Shown piece after piece: positions 35,452-44,797 of a stretch of 53,080 nucleotides of DNA. The stretch is from Oscillospiraceae bacterium (GTDB lineage: Bacteria; Bacillota; Clostridia; UMGS1810): assembly GCA_015069015.1 (NCBI GenBank), contig SVJK01000008.1, positions 1 through 53,080 on the forward strand. Reading direction: 5' to 3'. Every line of letters starts with the position of its first letter. Positions within the stretch are counted from its first letter, which is position 1. The translations under genes and the position numbers were made by a program. The notes below the pieces were generated by a model. The model worked only from the letters and a program-made list of their open reading frames with translations, had not been told where the DNA came from and searched no databases.

Positions 35452-36568
35452 TAAATTTTTTGCCAAGATCGGAAAATGTGATTTTTCCTATGCTTTCTTC
35501 ATATATCAAATCAATTTCTTTATACTCTTCATCATTAATAATTATTTTTAAGGTTCCTGCTTTATCGCCTTTGGTTACAGGAGCCTTATTTTTTTTGGGA
35601 ACATTAACAATAATATCAATATTGTTTTCGGAATTTTTCTCACAAATATAACTTATATCTTCCCTCGGGTACACCCCAACTTTGTGTTTTTTTCCTTTGG
35701 AAACAGGGATTTCTTTGACTTTACTGTCATTATCAACAACATATTCCAGAGTGAAATTATTAAATCCATAATTTAAAAGTTCACTGGCATCTGCCTGCCT
35801 CTGTTTGGATGTTTCTGCGCCCATAATAACAGCAATAAGATGCATATTTCCTCTTTTCGCTGTTGCACTGATGCAAAACATCGCATTGTTTGTGCTTCCG
35901 GTTTTCAATCCTGTAGCACCATCATAAAAACGTATGAGTTTGTTGGTGTTTGAAAGAGTAAATTCGCCATTTCTTAGTGAATCCATCCATATACCGGTAA
36001 ATTCGAATATATCATCATATTTCATAAGTTCTCTTGACATTATAGCAATATCTCTTGCTGTAGAATAGTGTCCGTCAGCATCAAGTCCATTGCAGTTGAC
36101 AAAGTTTGTTCCGGTCATACCAAGGGCTTTTGCTTTCTCATTCATTCTTGAAACAAAAACCGATTCAGAGCCTGATATATGTTCTGCAATAGCAACAGAA
36201 GCATCATTACCTGAGGCAACAGCAATACCTTTAATAATATCTCGCACGCTCATCTTTTCGCCTGCATCCAGAAATATTGTTGAACCGCCAAATCCCTTTG
36301 CATACTCTGATCCTGTTACTATATCATCATATTTTAAATTACCGTTATATATCTCTTCCATTGTTATCAGAAGTGTCATTATTTTAGTAACACTTGCAAG
36401 TGCCCTTTTTTCATCAGCGTTTTTTTCATAAAGTATTTTTCCGGTATCGAAATCCATCAGAAATGCAGACGGCGCAGATATATCAAATTCGTTTTCTGCG
36501 ACTGCATCCATTGATATCATGTCAAACATAAAAGAAATGAAAAGCGTCATACAAATTATTTTTTTCAT
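35432..36568 (-). CDS. dacF: D-alanyl-D-alanine carboxypeptidase (DacF/PBP5 type)
   Basis: The 378-aa protein has a signal peptide (about 1-24, AVA) and the three serine-peptidase motifs of low-molecular-weight penicillin-binding proteins: S59-VTK62, S119-GN and K222-TG. It trims the terminal D-Ala of peptidoglycan stem peptides outside the membrane. A beta-rich C-terminal PBP5 domain follows, with a short amphipathic end instead of a clear membrane helix. ATG 36568 gives a proper signal peptide and has GGGTGAT upstream. Symbol dacF is by resemblance; another paralogue is possible. Confidence 0.9.
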   Translation of the reverse strand: MKKIICMTLFISFMFDMISMDAVAENEFDISAPSAFLMDFDTGKILYEKNADEKRALASVTKIMTLLITMEEIYNGNLKYDDIVTGSEYAKGFGGSTIFLDAGEKMSVRDIIKGIAVASGNDASVAIAEHISGSESVFVSRMNEKAKALGMTGTNFVNCNGLDADGHYSTARDIAIMSRELMKYDDIFEFTGIWMDSLRNGEFTLSNTNKLIRFYDGATGLKTGSTNNAMFCISATAKRGNMHLIAVIMGAETSKQRQADASELLNYGFNNFTLEYVVDNDSKVKEIPVSKGKKHKVGVYPREDISYICEKNSENNIDIIVNVPKKNKAPVTKGDKAGTLKIIINDEEYKEIDLIYEESIGKITFSDLGKKFIRNWIC

Positions 36569-36615
36569 ATTAATCACCCATAGAATTAATATGATTCGGG
36601 ACAAATACTATATGA

Positions 36616-38073
36616 TTATTTTTCAACAAAATTTTCGTATTTGATTGATTTCATCCATGAAATATATACTTCCGGGTAGTGACCAACTGCTAGACTTTTA
36701 AATGAACTGTTATCTTTCATCTTATTAATATAATCAATAGAATCAAGTGTCATGTTTTCAAACAAAAGTTTTTCCGGTGATTCATGCCCATAAATTCTTA
36801 GTGCAATATCGAGCTGTCTTATTAATTCAGGAACTGATAATCCTACCGATTCCATCGAATTATAATGTTCACTTTTTTCAAAGTTTTTAATTGCAATACT
36901 TCCATCTTTGCCGAATGTATTTTTTATATATGTCTCAAAAGGTATTTTTTCCCATTTACCTAATACTTTTGTCCTCGTCAACGTTGCCTTTGCAAGGGCT
37001 TGAAACACATTCTGATAATTATCACTGTAATTTTTTCTTGTATCAACAAAAGATATAATATAATCCATCAAATCAGATATGAGGCTATGTGTGTATATAT
37101 CATCATTTTCTCCTGTAAGATTATAATAATTTTCGTATACATTTGTAATTATTTCATCGGTCTTTTCATAATTCTGAGGAAAGTACATATTACGTCCCGC
37201 TTTTGAAAATCCCCACTCAGCAGGCGGAAGACTCACTACAGGATCATATGGATTAATTATGTTAAAAATATTATCATAGCTATTCATTTTTTGATCATCA
37301 AAACAAAAAGTATTTGGAGATGCAAATGTATATGCATATACATTGCTTTTATCGTCAATCATAGTTGCTAATATGTTTGCAACGGCACCTCCCCTGCTGT
37401 AGCCACAAATCCAAAATTTAACATTACCCTTGTTGCAGTTTCGCTTTACATAATCATCTAAAGCCTTTTTAACACCTAATGCTGAATCGTAAAATCCCTT
37501 GTGATACTCCATATCCTCATTTCCGACATTAAAATTATCACTCCACTCACAGCCATATCCACCGCTTCGTATTGCTACACACACTACGTTATATGGCAAG
37601 TCATCTACATAAAAAGATTTCATAGCCATGCCAAACGCCACTTTAGATTCACTACTGTTAAGACTCGTTGAATATCCTTTAAATTCCGCATTTTTAAAAG
37701 ATAGATTACTTAATACACTTTCAATGTTTTTTTCTCTTATGTTATCAATTTTTTCTCCCCAGTATTTGCTGTAATCACCATCGGAAAATGTAGACAAAGC
37801 AACATACAAAGACGATGTCGCAAGGTTATGATTGTATATGTTGCTGTCTTGCGTAAACCATGCATCATTATATACTATTCTTTCTTCAAACTCTTCTTTG
37901 TATCTCCCCTTAAGCTTTATCACTCCTTTAAATTCTGACATTCTGTCTTTCGAGTTGTTTACTACATTATAACTTTCGTCAATGTTTGTATCATAAAAAC
38001 TGATAAATACTGCCGTCAAAACAATCAAACACATAATACTTATCAAAATTACCATGGGATTTCTTTTAATCAT
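36616..38073 (-). CDS. Lipase class 3-like alpha/beta hydrolase
   Basis: The 485-aa protein has an N-terminal membrane anchor (about 7-26) and a large extracytoplasmic domain. The nucleophile elbow is GYSRGG with S226, preceded by VKFWI, in the Mbeg1/class 3 lipase pattern. KGFYDSALGVKKALDD and TFASPNTFCFDD support the fold. A catalytic Asp may be in INPYDPVVSLPP. It could act on lipids or esters at the cell surface; the substrate is unknown. It ends 47 bases before the DacF-like gene. Confidence 0.82.
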   Translation of the reverse strand: MIKRNPMVILISIMCLIVLTAVFISFYDTNIDESYNVVNNSKDRMSEFKGVIKLKGRYKEEFEERIVYNDAWFTQDSNIYNHNLATSSLYVALSTFSDGDYSKYWGEKIDNIREKNIESVLSNLSFKNAEFKGYSTSLNSSESKVAFGMAMKSFYVDDLPYNVVCVAIRSGGYGCEWSDNFNVGNEDMEYHKGFYDSALGVKKALDDYVKRNCNKGNVKFWICGYSRGGAVANILATMIDDKSNVYAYTFASPNTFCFDDQKMNSYDNIFNIINPYDPVVSLPPAEWGFSKAGRNMYFPQNYEKTDEIITNVYENYYNLTGENDDIYTHSLISDLMDYIISFVDTRKNYSDNYQNVFQALAKATLTRTKVLGKWEKIPFETYIKNTFGKDGSIAIKNFEKSEHYNSMESVGLSVPELIRQLDIALRIYGHESPEKLLFENMTLDSIDYINKMKDNSSFKSLAVGHYPEVYISWMKSIKYENFVEK

Positions 38074-38149
38074 AATTTCACCCGCTTGTATTTAATAGTT
38101 ATATATATTGTTTGTTATTTTGACATTAATATAACTATATATGAATACA

Positions 38150-38199
38150 AAAAATCTGCCAAATATAATCAGATTTCTGAATATATTTGGCAGATTTTT
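38150..38199. terminator. Strong terminator below the zinc-ribbon gene
   Basis: Two perfect 18-base arms (38150-38167 and 38182-38199) beginning AAAAATCTGCC form a stem with A and T flanks. It ends the leftward glyA-rarA-zinc ribbon operon. Confidence 0.9.
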
Positions 38200-38209
38200 A
38201 TGTCAATAT

Positions 38210-38569
38210 TTAATCGTTAAAACTATTTCCGCATTTAGGACAATATGTATACTTTTTATCTACTTTTTCACCACAAGCCTCGCAAGTGTTTTTATTCATA
38301 ATGTCATCAATAATCGCCTGTAAGTCATCAGCTTTTGATTTAAGCTCAGTAATTTCATTACAAATCGCTTCAATTCTTTCTGTTGAATCATTTTCGTCAG
38401 CTCGGTATACTATTTTCCCTATATCAATATATTTATCATTAATATCAGATTGAATCTCGGAAAGTTTGTACTTTGCTTTTGCTACTTCAACCATATTGCT
38501 TGATGTTTCTTTTGTTTTAATCATCGTTTTAGCAATAGAGCTTTTGATTTTTTCGAAATCAAACTTCAT
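38210..38569 (-). CDS. Small zinc-ribbon protein with coiled-coil region
   Basis: The 119-aa protein has charged helices (about 1-90) likely to form a coiled coil, such as ITELKSKADDLQAIIDDI. A C-terminal zinc ribbon follows, with CEACG and CPKCG pairs 15 residues apart. There is no signal or membrane segment. Function is unknown. It follows rarA by 13 bases and is the last gene of the operon. Confidence 0.8.
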   Translation of the reverse strand: MKFDFEKIKSSIAKTMIKTKETSSNMVEVAKAKYKLSEIQSDINDKYIDIGKIVYRADENDSTERIEAICNEITELKSKADDLQAIIDDIMNKNTCEACGEKVDKKYTYCPKCGNSFND

Positions 38570-38582
38570 AATACAACCACCT

Positions 38583-39848
38583 TTATTTTAATTTTTCAAG
38601 ATAATTCTTAAATTTATCTTCTGTAGAATTCATTCCAGGTTTATAATACTTGGTATTTTTGATATTATCGGGCAGATACTGTTGTGCAACATATGAATTA
38701 GGATAATTATGAGGATACTTATAACCTATTGCTCTGCCAAGTTTTTGAGCACCTGAGTAATGACCATCTTTAAGATAATCAGGAATGCTACCTGCTTTTC
38801 CCGCTCTCACATCCGAAAGTGCATCGTCAATTGCACAGATTGCTGTGTTGGATTTTGGCAAACAAGAAAGAAAAATGACCGCCTCAGCAAGGGGAATCCT
38901 TGCCTCAGGAAATCCAAGTTGAAGAGCAGAATCCACACAGGCTTTTGTAACAGTTATTGCATTTGGATATGCAAGCCCTATATCTTCGGCTGAAATAACA
39001 AGCAATCTTCTGCATATGGAAATCAGATCGCCGCCTTCTATAAGTCTTGCAAGATAATGTACCGCCGCATCCGGATCTGATCCTCTTATTGATTTTTGAA
39101 AGGCACTCAAAGCATCATAATGATTATCTGAATCTTTATCAAAACTAAAGGCCGATTTTTGAGTAACAGATATTGCATCATCCTGATTTATTGTTATTTC
39201 AGTTTCAAGTGTTGCAAGTTTAACTTTAATGCACATATCAAGAGATGTAAGTGCTTTTCTGATATCTCCATATGATGCTGATGCAAGATGTTTTATAGCC
39301 TCCTGAGAAACAGTAATATTCTTTTGAGGATATACTTCGCTAAGCCTTGCACACGCCTTCGTGACTGCAAGTTCTATATCTTCTGTTTCAATCGGTTTAA
39401 ACTCAATAACAGTGCAGCGTGACAGTATGGCATTATATACATAAAAATACGGATTTTCTGTTGTGCTTGCGATAAGAGTTATTTTACCGTTTTCAATGTA
39501 TTCCAGAAGTGACTGTTGCTGCTTTTTATTGAAATTTTGAATTTCATCAAGATATAGCAATACACCATTTGTGTTTTCTATAGAATCAAGATCAGACGCT
39601 ATGTCTTTTATGTCTTTGGTTGACGCATTGGTTGCATTCAGTTTAAATAATTTTTTGTCTGATACAGATGCACATATATTAGCAACAGTAGTCTTTCCTG
39701 TTCCGGATGGACCGAAGAAAATCATATTGGGAATATCGCCTGTACGAATAATGTTTGTTAATACCTTATTATCTCCTATAATGTGATGCTGACCGACAAC
39801 ATCATCAATTGAAGATGGTCTCATTATGTCAGCAAGTGGTCTAACCAT
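38583..39848 (-). CDS. rarA: Replication-associated recombination protein A (RarA/MgsA)
   Basis: The 421-aa AAA+ ATPase of the clamp-loader family acts at stalled replication forks. Walker A is GPSGTGKT (46-53), Walker B LLYLDE (D101-E102) and sensor 1 STTENPYF. The C-terminal tetramerisation domain has GSDPDAAVHYLARLIEGGD, IPDYLKDGHYSGA and YKYPHNYPNSYVAQQYLP. It lies 19 bases after glyA in the same operon. Confidence 0.95.
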   Translation of the reverse strand: MVRPLADIMRPSSIDDVVGQHHIIGDNKVLTNIIRTGDIPNMIFFGPSGTGKTTVANICASVSDKKLFKLNATNASTKDIKDIASDLDSIENTNGVLLYLDEIQNFNKKQQQSLLEYIENGKITLIASTTENPYFYVYNAILSRCTVIEFKPIETEDIELAVTKACARLSEVYPQKNITVSQEAIKHLASASYGDIRKALTSLDMCIKVKLATLETEITINQDDAISVTQKSAFSFDKDSDNHYDALSAFQKSIRGSDPDAAVHYLARLIEGGDLISICRRLLVISAEDIGLAYPNAITVTKACVDSALQLGFPEARIPLAEAVIFLSCLPKSNTAICAIDDALSDVRAGKAGSIPDYLKDGHYSGAQKLGRAIGYKYPHNYPNSYVAQQYLPDNIKNTKYYKPGMNSTEDKFKNYLEKLK

Positions 39849-39867
39849 TACAAATCACTCCGTAATA

Positions 39868-41106
39868 TTATTTATACAAAGGATATTTTTCGGTAAGAGC
39901 CTTGACACCTGCTCTGATTTCATCCTGCTTTTCTTCAAAAGAATTAAGAGTCATAGCTATAAGATGAGCAATCACTTTCATATCTTCTTCTTTCATTCCT
40001 CTGCTTGTAACTGCAGGAGTACCAATTCTTACACCGCTTGTTATAAATGGGCTTGTTGTTTCAAAAGGAATTGTATTCTTATTTGCTGTGATACCCACTT
40101 CATCAAGCATATGTTCTGCTTCTTTACCGGTAATATTTTTGTTTCTGAGGTCAATCAGCATAAGATGATTGTCTGTTCCGCCTGAAACAAGATCAAATCC
40201 TTCATCAATAAGTGCCTGAGCAAGTGCTTTAGCATTTTTAACAACCTGCATTTGATATGCCTTGAAATCATCACCAAGCGCCTCTTTGAGACATACAGCT
40301 TTTGCCGCAATAATGTGCATCAAAGGTCCACCCTGAATACCGGGGAAAACTGCCTTGTTAATAAGTTTTGCATGTTCCTCTTTGCACATTATCATTCCGC
40401 CTCTTGGACCTCTGAGGGTTTTGTGGGTAGTTGTTGTAACAAAATCCGCAAATGGAACAGGATTAGGATGAAGACCTGCCGCAACGAGGCCTGCAATATG
40501 AGCAATGTCAACCATAAGATATGCGTTAACTTTTTTTGCAATCTTTGATAGTCTTTCAAAATCTATCACTCTCGGATATGCACTTGCTCCGGCAACAATA
40601 AGTTTTGGCTGATTTTCAATAGCAAGTTTTTCAAGTTCATCATAGTCTATGAGAGAATCTTTTTCACTAACGCCGTATGGAACAATGTTAAAATATTTAC
40701 CGGATATATTAACAGGGCTACCATGGGAAAGATGACCGCCGTGTGAAAGATTCATACCGAGAACAGTATCACCGGGATTGAGAACGGCAAAGAACACAGC
40801 GAGATTTGCCTGCGCACCTGAGTGAGGCTGAACATTAGCGTGATCACATCCAAAAAGTTCTTTAGCACGTTCAATGGCAAGATTTTCGACGATATCAACA
40901 CATTCACAACCGCCATAATATCTTTTGCCGGGATATCCCTCTGCATATTTGTTTGTGAGGGGTGTGCCCATCGCCTCAATAACAGCATTACTTACAAAGT
41001 TTTCACTGGCAATAAGTTCTATTTTATTTCTTTGTCTGTCGACCTCCATTTCAATTGCTTCAGCAACCTGGGGATCAATTTTTTTAATTTCTTCTGTTGT
41101 ATACAT
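39868..41106 (-). CDS. glyA: Serine hydroxymethyltransferase
   Basis: The 412-aa PLP enzyme interconverts serine and glycine with tetrahydrofolate. Diagnostic segments are LIASENFVS (31-39), [24 protein letters not shown], and K229 in [15 protein letters not shown] that binds PLP. ATG 41106 lies about 9 bases after AAGGAGG, and a GTG or ATG further upstream at 41127 sits in the site itself. It heads a leftward operon with rarA and a zinc-ribbon gene. Confidence 0.97.
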   Translation of the reverse strand: MYTTEEIKKIDPQVAEAIEMEVDRQRNKIELIASENFVSNAVIEAMGTPLTNKYAEGYPGKRYYGGCECVDIVENLAIERAKELFGCDHANVQPHSGAQANLAVFFAVLNPGDTVLGMNLSHGGHLSHGSPVNISGKYFNIVPYGVSEKDSLIDYDELEKLAIENQPKLIVAGASAYPRVIDFERLSKIAKKVNAYLMVDIAHIAGLVAAGLHPNPVPFADFVTTTTHKTLRGPRGGMIMCKEEHAKLINKAVFPGIQGGPLMHIIAAKAVCLKEALGDDFKAYQMQVVKNAKALAQALIDEGFDLVSGGTDNHLMLIDLRNKNITGKEAEHMLDEVGITANKNTIPFETTSPFITSGVRIGTPAVTSRGMKEEDMKVIAHLIAMTLNSFEEKQDEIRAGVKALTEKYPLYK

Positions 41107-41138
41107 CCTAATGTTCCTCCTTAACAATATATGTAGTA

Positions 41139-41167
41139 ATTATACACCTTTTCAGCAAACATTTCAA
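41139..41167 (-). promoter_or_regulatory. Promoter of glyA
   Basis: TTGAAA (41162-41167) and TATAAT (41139-41144) are 17 bases apart on the minus strand. Confidence 0.75.
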
Positions 41168-41223
41168 TAGTAAATTTACAATATTAATAACGTTGCATAT
41201 ATGATAATTTTGACATTCTGATA

Positions 41224-41252
41224 TTGAATCTGTCAAGTATTTATGATATAAT
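41224..41252 (+). promoter_or_regulatory. Promoter of the CpXC and phosphofructokinase operon
   Basis: TTGAAT (41224-41229), 17 bases and TATAAT (41247-41252) lie 31 bases before the CpXC gene start. Confidence 0.7.
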
Positions 41253-41283
41253 CGAAAAAAGACTATGAAAACGAGTTTATATT

Positions 41284-41913
41284 ATGAAAAAAATAGCAGC
41301 ACACAATTGTATATGTCAGAATTGTCAAAAAGTATTTCCGGTAAATGAGATGATGTACTCTGTAATCAATCTTGATGAAAATGCGGAAAAAACGCGTGAA
41401 TTTGATATGTTTGAAATAAACAAAGTTACTTGTCCTAAGTGCAAAAGCAGTTTTACATTCGAATTACCGTTACTTATATGCAGCAAAAGATTAAAAGTTG
41501 CAATTTACGTTAACTCATCACCGAGTCCGGATAAACACTATAAATCAAAAGCTATTCCCATATGGCTGATTACAGATTATAAAATTTTCAGAAAATGTTT
41601 GTATTATGCAGAGGCAGTTGAAAAATTCAGGATATTCAGAGATGAGCTTAATGACAAGATAATAGAATATCTGAAACTTTGCAGATTCAATAATACCGAT
41701 GCTCTCCCATTTGATGAAATTAATCTTTTATATTCACACAACGACGGTGTTAATCTTTATTTTGATAAAATTGATTTTAATAACAATATTATTAAAACAT
41801 ATTCAATTCCAATGTCTGATATTAAGGAAATATCAAACGAGATAAAATTCAACCGGAGTCATAATACATGGCAGACGGTGAACAGATTAACAATTAAAGA
41901 TTTTATTATATAA
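41284..41913 (+). CDS. CpXC domain protein
   Basis: The 209-aa protein begins with two zinc-binding Cys pairs (CQNC near 12, CPKC near 56) separated by a strand-rich segment, then FTFELPLLICSKRLKVAIYV. That pattern fits the CpXC domain. The remainder (about 90-209) is mixed alpha/beta with no recognised motif. No membrane segment is seen. It is 13 bases upstream of the phosphofructokinase gene and presumably cotranscribed. Function unknown. Confidence 0.7.
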   Translation: MKKIAAHNCICQNCQKVFPVNEMMYSVINLDENAEKTREFDMFEINKVTCPKCKSSFTFELPLLICSKRLKVAIYVNSSPSPDKHYKSKAIPIWLITDYKIFRKCLYYAEAVEKFRIFRDELNDKIIEYLKLCRFNNTDALPFDEINLLYSHNDGVNLYFDKIDFNNNIIKTYSIPMSDIKEISNEIKFNRSHNTWQTVNRLTIKDFII

Positions 41914-41926
41914 AAGGAGGATACAT

Positions 41927-43141
41927 ATGAAAAAATTAAAAAATGCACTTATCGGTCAATCCGGAGGACCAACGGCTGTAATTAATGCATCACTTGCAGG
42001 AGCAATAACAGAGTACCTCTCAAACGAGAATTGTTCAACACTTTACGGAGCGGTTAACGGTATTAAAGGCGTTTTAAGAGAAGAATTTTTAAATCTTAAT
42101 GAGGTTTTTTCCGACAAATCAAAAATTGATCTTCTTATGCAGACTCCGTCATCATATCTTGGTTCATGCAGATACAGACTTTCAAAAGAAAATGACGATG
42201 AAATAGAAAAAATTGTTTCTATTCTTCAAAAAAATGACATAGGATACTTTTTCTACATAGGCGGAAATGACTCAATGGATACAGTTATGAGATTATCCAA
42301 GATTTGTCATTCAAACGGAATTAAAGCAATCGGCATACCTAAAACAATAGACAATGACCTTGTTGGCACAGATCATTGTCCGGGATACGGAAGCAGTGCA
42401 AAATATATTGCAACTGCTATCTCAGAGATGGCACTTGATGCCGGATGCTACGACATAAAGAATGTTCTGATTGTTGAAATTATGGGAAGAAATGCAGGGT
42501 GGCTTGCCGCATCGTCAGCACTTGCAAGAACCACATCAAGCACGGCGCCCGACCTTATATATCTGCCGGAGAAAGTATTTGACGACGAAAAATTCCTTTA
42601 TGATATAAGGCAAAAACTTTTACACCAGGATACTGTTGTTGTTGCAGTTTCAGAAGGCATTAAATATTCCAACGGCAATTATGTCGCACAAAGCACAAGT
42701 GAATCAAAAAAAGACATGTTTGGTCACAGCCAACTTGGTGGAGTGTGCAAAAAACTCGAGCATCTTGTTAAAAACAGACTTGGAATTAAGGTAAGGGGTG
42801 TTGAACTGAATTTGCCCCAACGTTGTGCATCACATAATGCATCTGACACAGATATTAATGAAGCATTCAAATGTGGTGAATTTGCAGTTAAATGTGCGCT
42901 TGAAGGCGAAAGCGGAAAGATGATTGCAATGAACAGAGCAGATGGCTCAGAATATGACATTTCATATTCAGCATTGGATATTTCCAACATTGCAAACAGC
43001 GAAAAGATTGTGCCCGATTCATTTATAAATGCTGATAGAAACGATGTTACAGACGAGTTTATTAAATATGCATTGCCCCTTATTCAAGGAGAAAGAAACA
43101 TTATTTTTGAAAACGGAATCCCTGCATATATTAAAAGATAA
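41927..43141 (+). CDS. pfp: 6-phosphofructokinase, probably pyrophosphate-dependent
   Basis: The 404-aa protein is a phosphofructokinase with GQSGGPTAVINAS at the N-terminus, IGGNDSMDT, PKTIDNDL and the fructose-6-phosphate motif EIMGRNAGWLA. In the family, Gly at two key positions marks ATP enzymes, whereas Asp and Lys mark PPi enzymes. Here they are D115 (GGNDS) and K139 (PKTIDND), so PPi is the predicted phosphoryl donor and the reaction would be reversible. The length also exceeds the approximately 320 aa of ATP-PfkA. AAGGAGG precedes the ATG. Confidence 0.92.
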   Translation: MKKLKNALIGQSGGPTAVINASLAGAITEYLSNENCSTLYGAVNGIKGVLREEFLNLNEVFSDKSKIDLLMQTPSSYLGSCRYRLSKENDDEIEKIVSILQKNDIGYFFYIGGNDSMDTVMRLSKICHSNGIKAIGIPKTIDNDLVGTDHCPGYGSSAKYIATAISEMALDAGCYDIKNVLIVEIMGRNAGWLAASSALARTTSSTAPDLIYLPEKVFDDEKFLYDIRQKLLHQDTVVVAVSEGIKYSNGNYVAQSTSESKKDMFGHSQLGGVCKKLEHLVKNRLGIKVRGVELNLPQRCASHNASDTDINEAFKCGEFAVKCALEGESGKMIAMNRADGSEYDISYSALDISNIANSEKIVPDSFINADRNDVTDEFIKYALPLIQGERNIIFENGIPAYIKR

Positions 43142-43276
43142 TTATCTTTCGCTGACATAATATTCTTCTTCATCAGGAAAGATTAATTCATCCACATCCC
43201 CTATTTCGGGTATTTCAATCTTAATTTTGTCATAATCCTGATAATCATTTTTGTAAGTATCATTTGCAAATTGCAT
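43142..43276 (-). CDS. Small acidic protein, 44 aa, hypothetical
   Basis: An open frame of 44 codons starts with ATG at 43276 (MQFANDTYKNDYQDY) and ends in PDEEEYYVSER, with its stop adjacent to the convergent phosphofructokinase stop. It is strongly acidic, has no membrane segment and uses codons like the neighbouring genes. AAAGGA lies 11 bases upstream, a slightly long spacing. A TATACT box lies at 43304-43309 without a clear -35. It resembles no family I recognise and could be spurious. Confidence 0.4.
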   Translation of the reverse strand: MQFANDTYKNDYQDYDKIKIEIPEIGDVDELIFPDEEEYYVSER

Positions 43277-43446
43277 ATACTGTTCATTCCTTTCATAATG
43301 AATAGTATATTCTCAGAATCTGAATAAGATACTAATTAAAATATATCTGAAGTGTAAAAAGCAGGCTGAGCCTGCACCCAAGTCGCGGGCGTAATTTGAT
43401 ATACATCTTGTCTCGCGAACTAAATTCTGCGTAATTTCCTATACAG
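43277..43446. other. Intergenic stretch without recognised gene
   Basis: This stretch holds a small hairpin GCAGGCT-GA-GCCTGC near 43363-43378 and two copies of GCGTAATTT followed by TATAC (near 43389 and 43431). I see no open frame, promoter pair or RNA family that I can name. Confidence 0.5.
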
Positions 43447-43501
43447 TAAAAAACAACCACCAAAACACAGATATTTAATCTGATATTTGATGGTTGTTTT
43501 A
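43447..43501. terminator. Terminator below the FAD oxidoreductase gene
   Basis: AAAACAACCA near 43450 pairs with TGGTTGTTTT (43491-43500), with an inner CAGAT/ATCTG stem. On the minus strand it is followed by TTTTTTACTG. It probably also stops rightward transcription from the phosphofructokinase gene. Confidence 0.8.
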
Positions 43502-43529
43502 TTCTTGTTGGTTTTGTGATTTTTAATCT

Positions 43530-44795
43530 TTATATATGTCCAATATCTACCGTTTCTCCGGATGAAGATATATCATCTGGCAAAAGAGATTCATCAAAAT
43601 GAATATCTACACCTGTTTTAGAGAGTCGTCCCTGAAGTTTTGCAATATCGATGTCTGCAATATCACAATTATCATCAATTGCAATTGCGCATGCCTCTCC
43701 TGCCGCCTGACCTGTCAAGATTGCAGGCGGAATTACTCTTAAAATGTCCCAAGCGTAATCAACTGCTGATGCGCATCTTCCGGCGGTTATGAGATTTGGG
43801 AATTCTTTTTTCACAAGTGTTGTATATGGAACTTCATACAAATCATCTTTCTTCTCAAAATCACAAATTGTACCCACAGAATTTTCAAAATGCTTAAATT
43901 TATCATCGCAAGTGAGTGTATAGTCTCCGTCAATGTGTCTTGTTGTTCTGAATTGGCACATTGTAGGAATTGCCTGAATATCTCTTGAACTTCTATCATC
44001 GCCTGAGATATTTTCGAGAAGTTCGAGGTGGTTTGTAATAACGTATCTGGCAATATCCTTAGCATTTGTTCCGGAATATGGTTCGATATTTTCAGGATGT
44101 GTTCTTCCGTGCAAATCAGCCTGACCACCCCAAAAATAATGAAGTAAATCTGCCATATTTCCTGTTTCAGCAACCTTTGCGCAAGTCTTAACTGTCATTC
44201 CATGAGTCATAAATGTATGATAATTTTTACCTTGAACAGTCGGAACACCTGCTCTGTACAGAATATCCGCATCTCCTGTTGTATCAACTATCATTTTTCC
44301 ACGATAAAATTCGGTTCCGGTTTTGTTTTCAACAACAAGGCCTATGCATCGTTTACCTTTCATAATTGGTTTGGTGATTACCGTGTCAAATAGAAGTTCT
44401 ACTCCTGCATCATGAAGAATTTTTGTAAGTTCGAGAGAAAAAATAGGCGCTGAAAATCTTGAAAACATCCTTGAACCTGTATCTTTTCCCGGCTCCCCAT
44501 TTTTCCACACATCATCAAGAGTATCATATCCATGTTTGTATGACAAACGCAAAAACTCATCAGCCATCCCTTTTATAATTTGTATCCCTCTTCCGTTACA
44601 CATCGAAACAAAAAGGTTTACAAGACCTATTGTGGCAAGTCCGCCAAGTGAAATGCTTTTGTCTATTAAAAGAACACTTTTTCCGGCTCTTGCAGCTGAT
44701 AATGCTGCAGCGGCTCCTGCAACACCGCCACCACCAACGATGACGTCATAATCACCCTTAACTTCAATAGTCTGATTTAAAGTAATCTGTTCCAT
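43530..44795 (-). CDS. FAD-dependent oxidoreductase (FAD_oxidored family)
   Basis: The 421-aa protein has an N-terminal FAD-binding motif, YDVIVGGGGVAGAAAALSAARAG (GGGGVAG at 21-27), then LIDKSISLGGLATIGLV, MIVDTTGDADILYRAG and a C-terminal AGRCASAVDYAWDILRVIPPAILTGQAAG segment typical of PF12831 proteins. These are often linked with carbohydrate operons but their reactions are mostly unknown. ATG 44795 follows GGAGG, which overlaps the stop of the rhamnosidase gene. It is the last gene of the M14-GH78-FAD operon. Confidence 0.85.
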   Translation of the reverse strand: MEQITLNQTIEVKGDYDVIVGGGGVAGAAAALSAARAGKSVLLIDKSISLGGLATIGLVNLFVSMCNGRGIQIIKGMADEFLRLSYKHGYDTLDDVWKNGEPGKDTGSRMFSRFSAPIFSLELTKILHDAGVELLFDTVITKPIMKGKRCIGLVVENKTGTEFYRGKMIVDTTGDADILYRAGVPTVQGKNYHTFMTHGMTVKTCAKVAETGNMADLLHYFWGGQADLHGRTHPENIEPYSGTNAKDIARYVITNHLELLENISGDDRSSRDIQAIPTMCQFRTTRHIDGDYTLTCDDKFKHFENSVGTICDFEKKDDLYEVPYTTLVKKEFPNLITAGRCASAVDYAWDILRVIPPAILTGQAAGEACAIAIDDNCDIADIDIAKLQGRLSKTGVDIHFDESLLPDDISSSGETVDIGHI

Positions 44796-44797
44796 AA

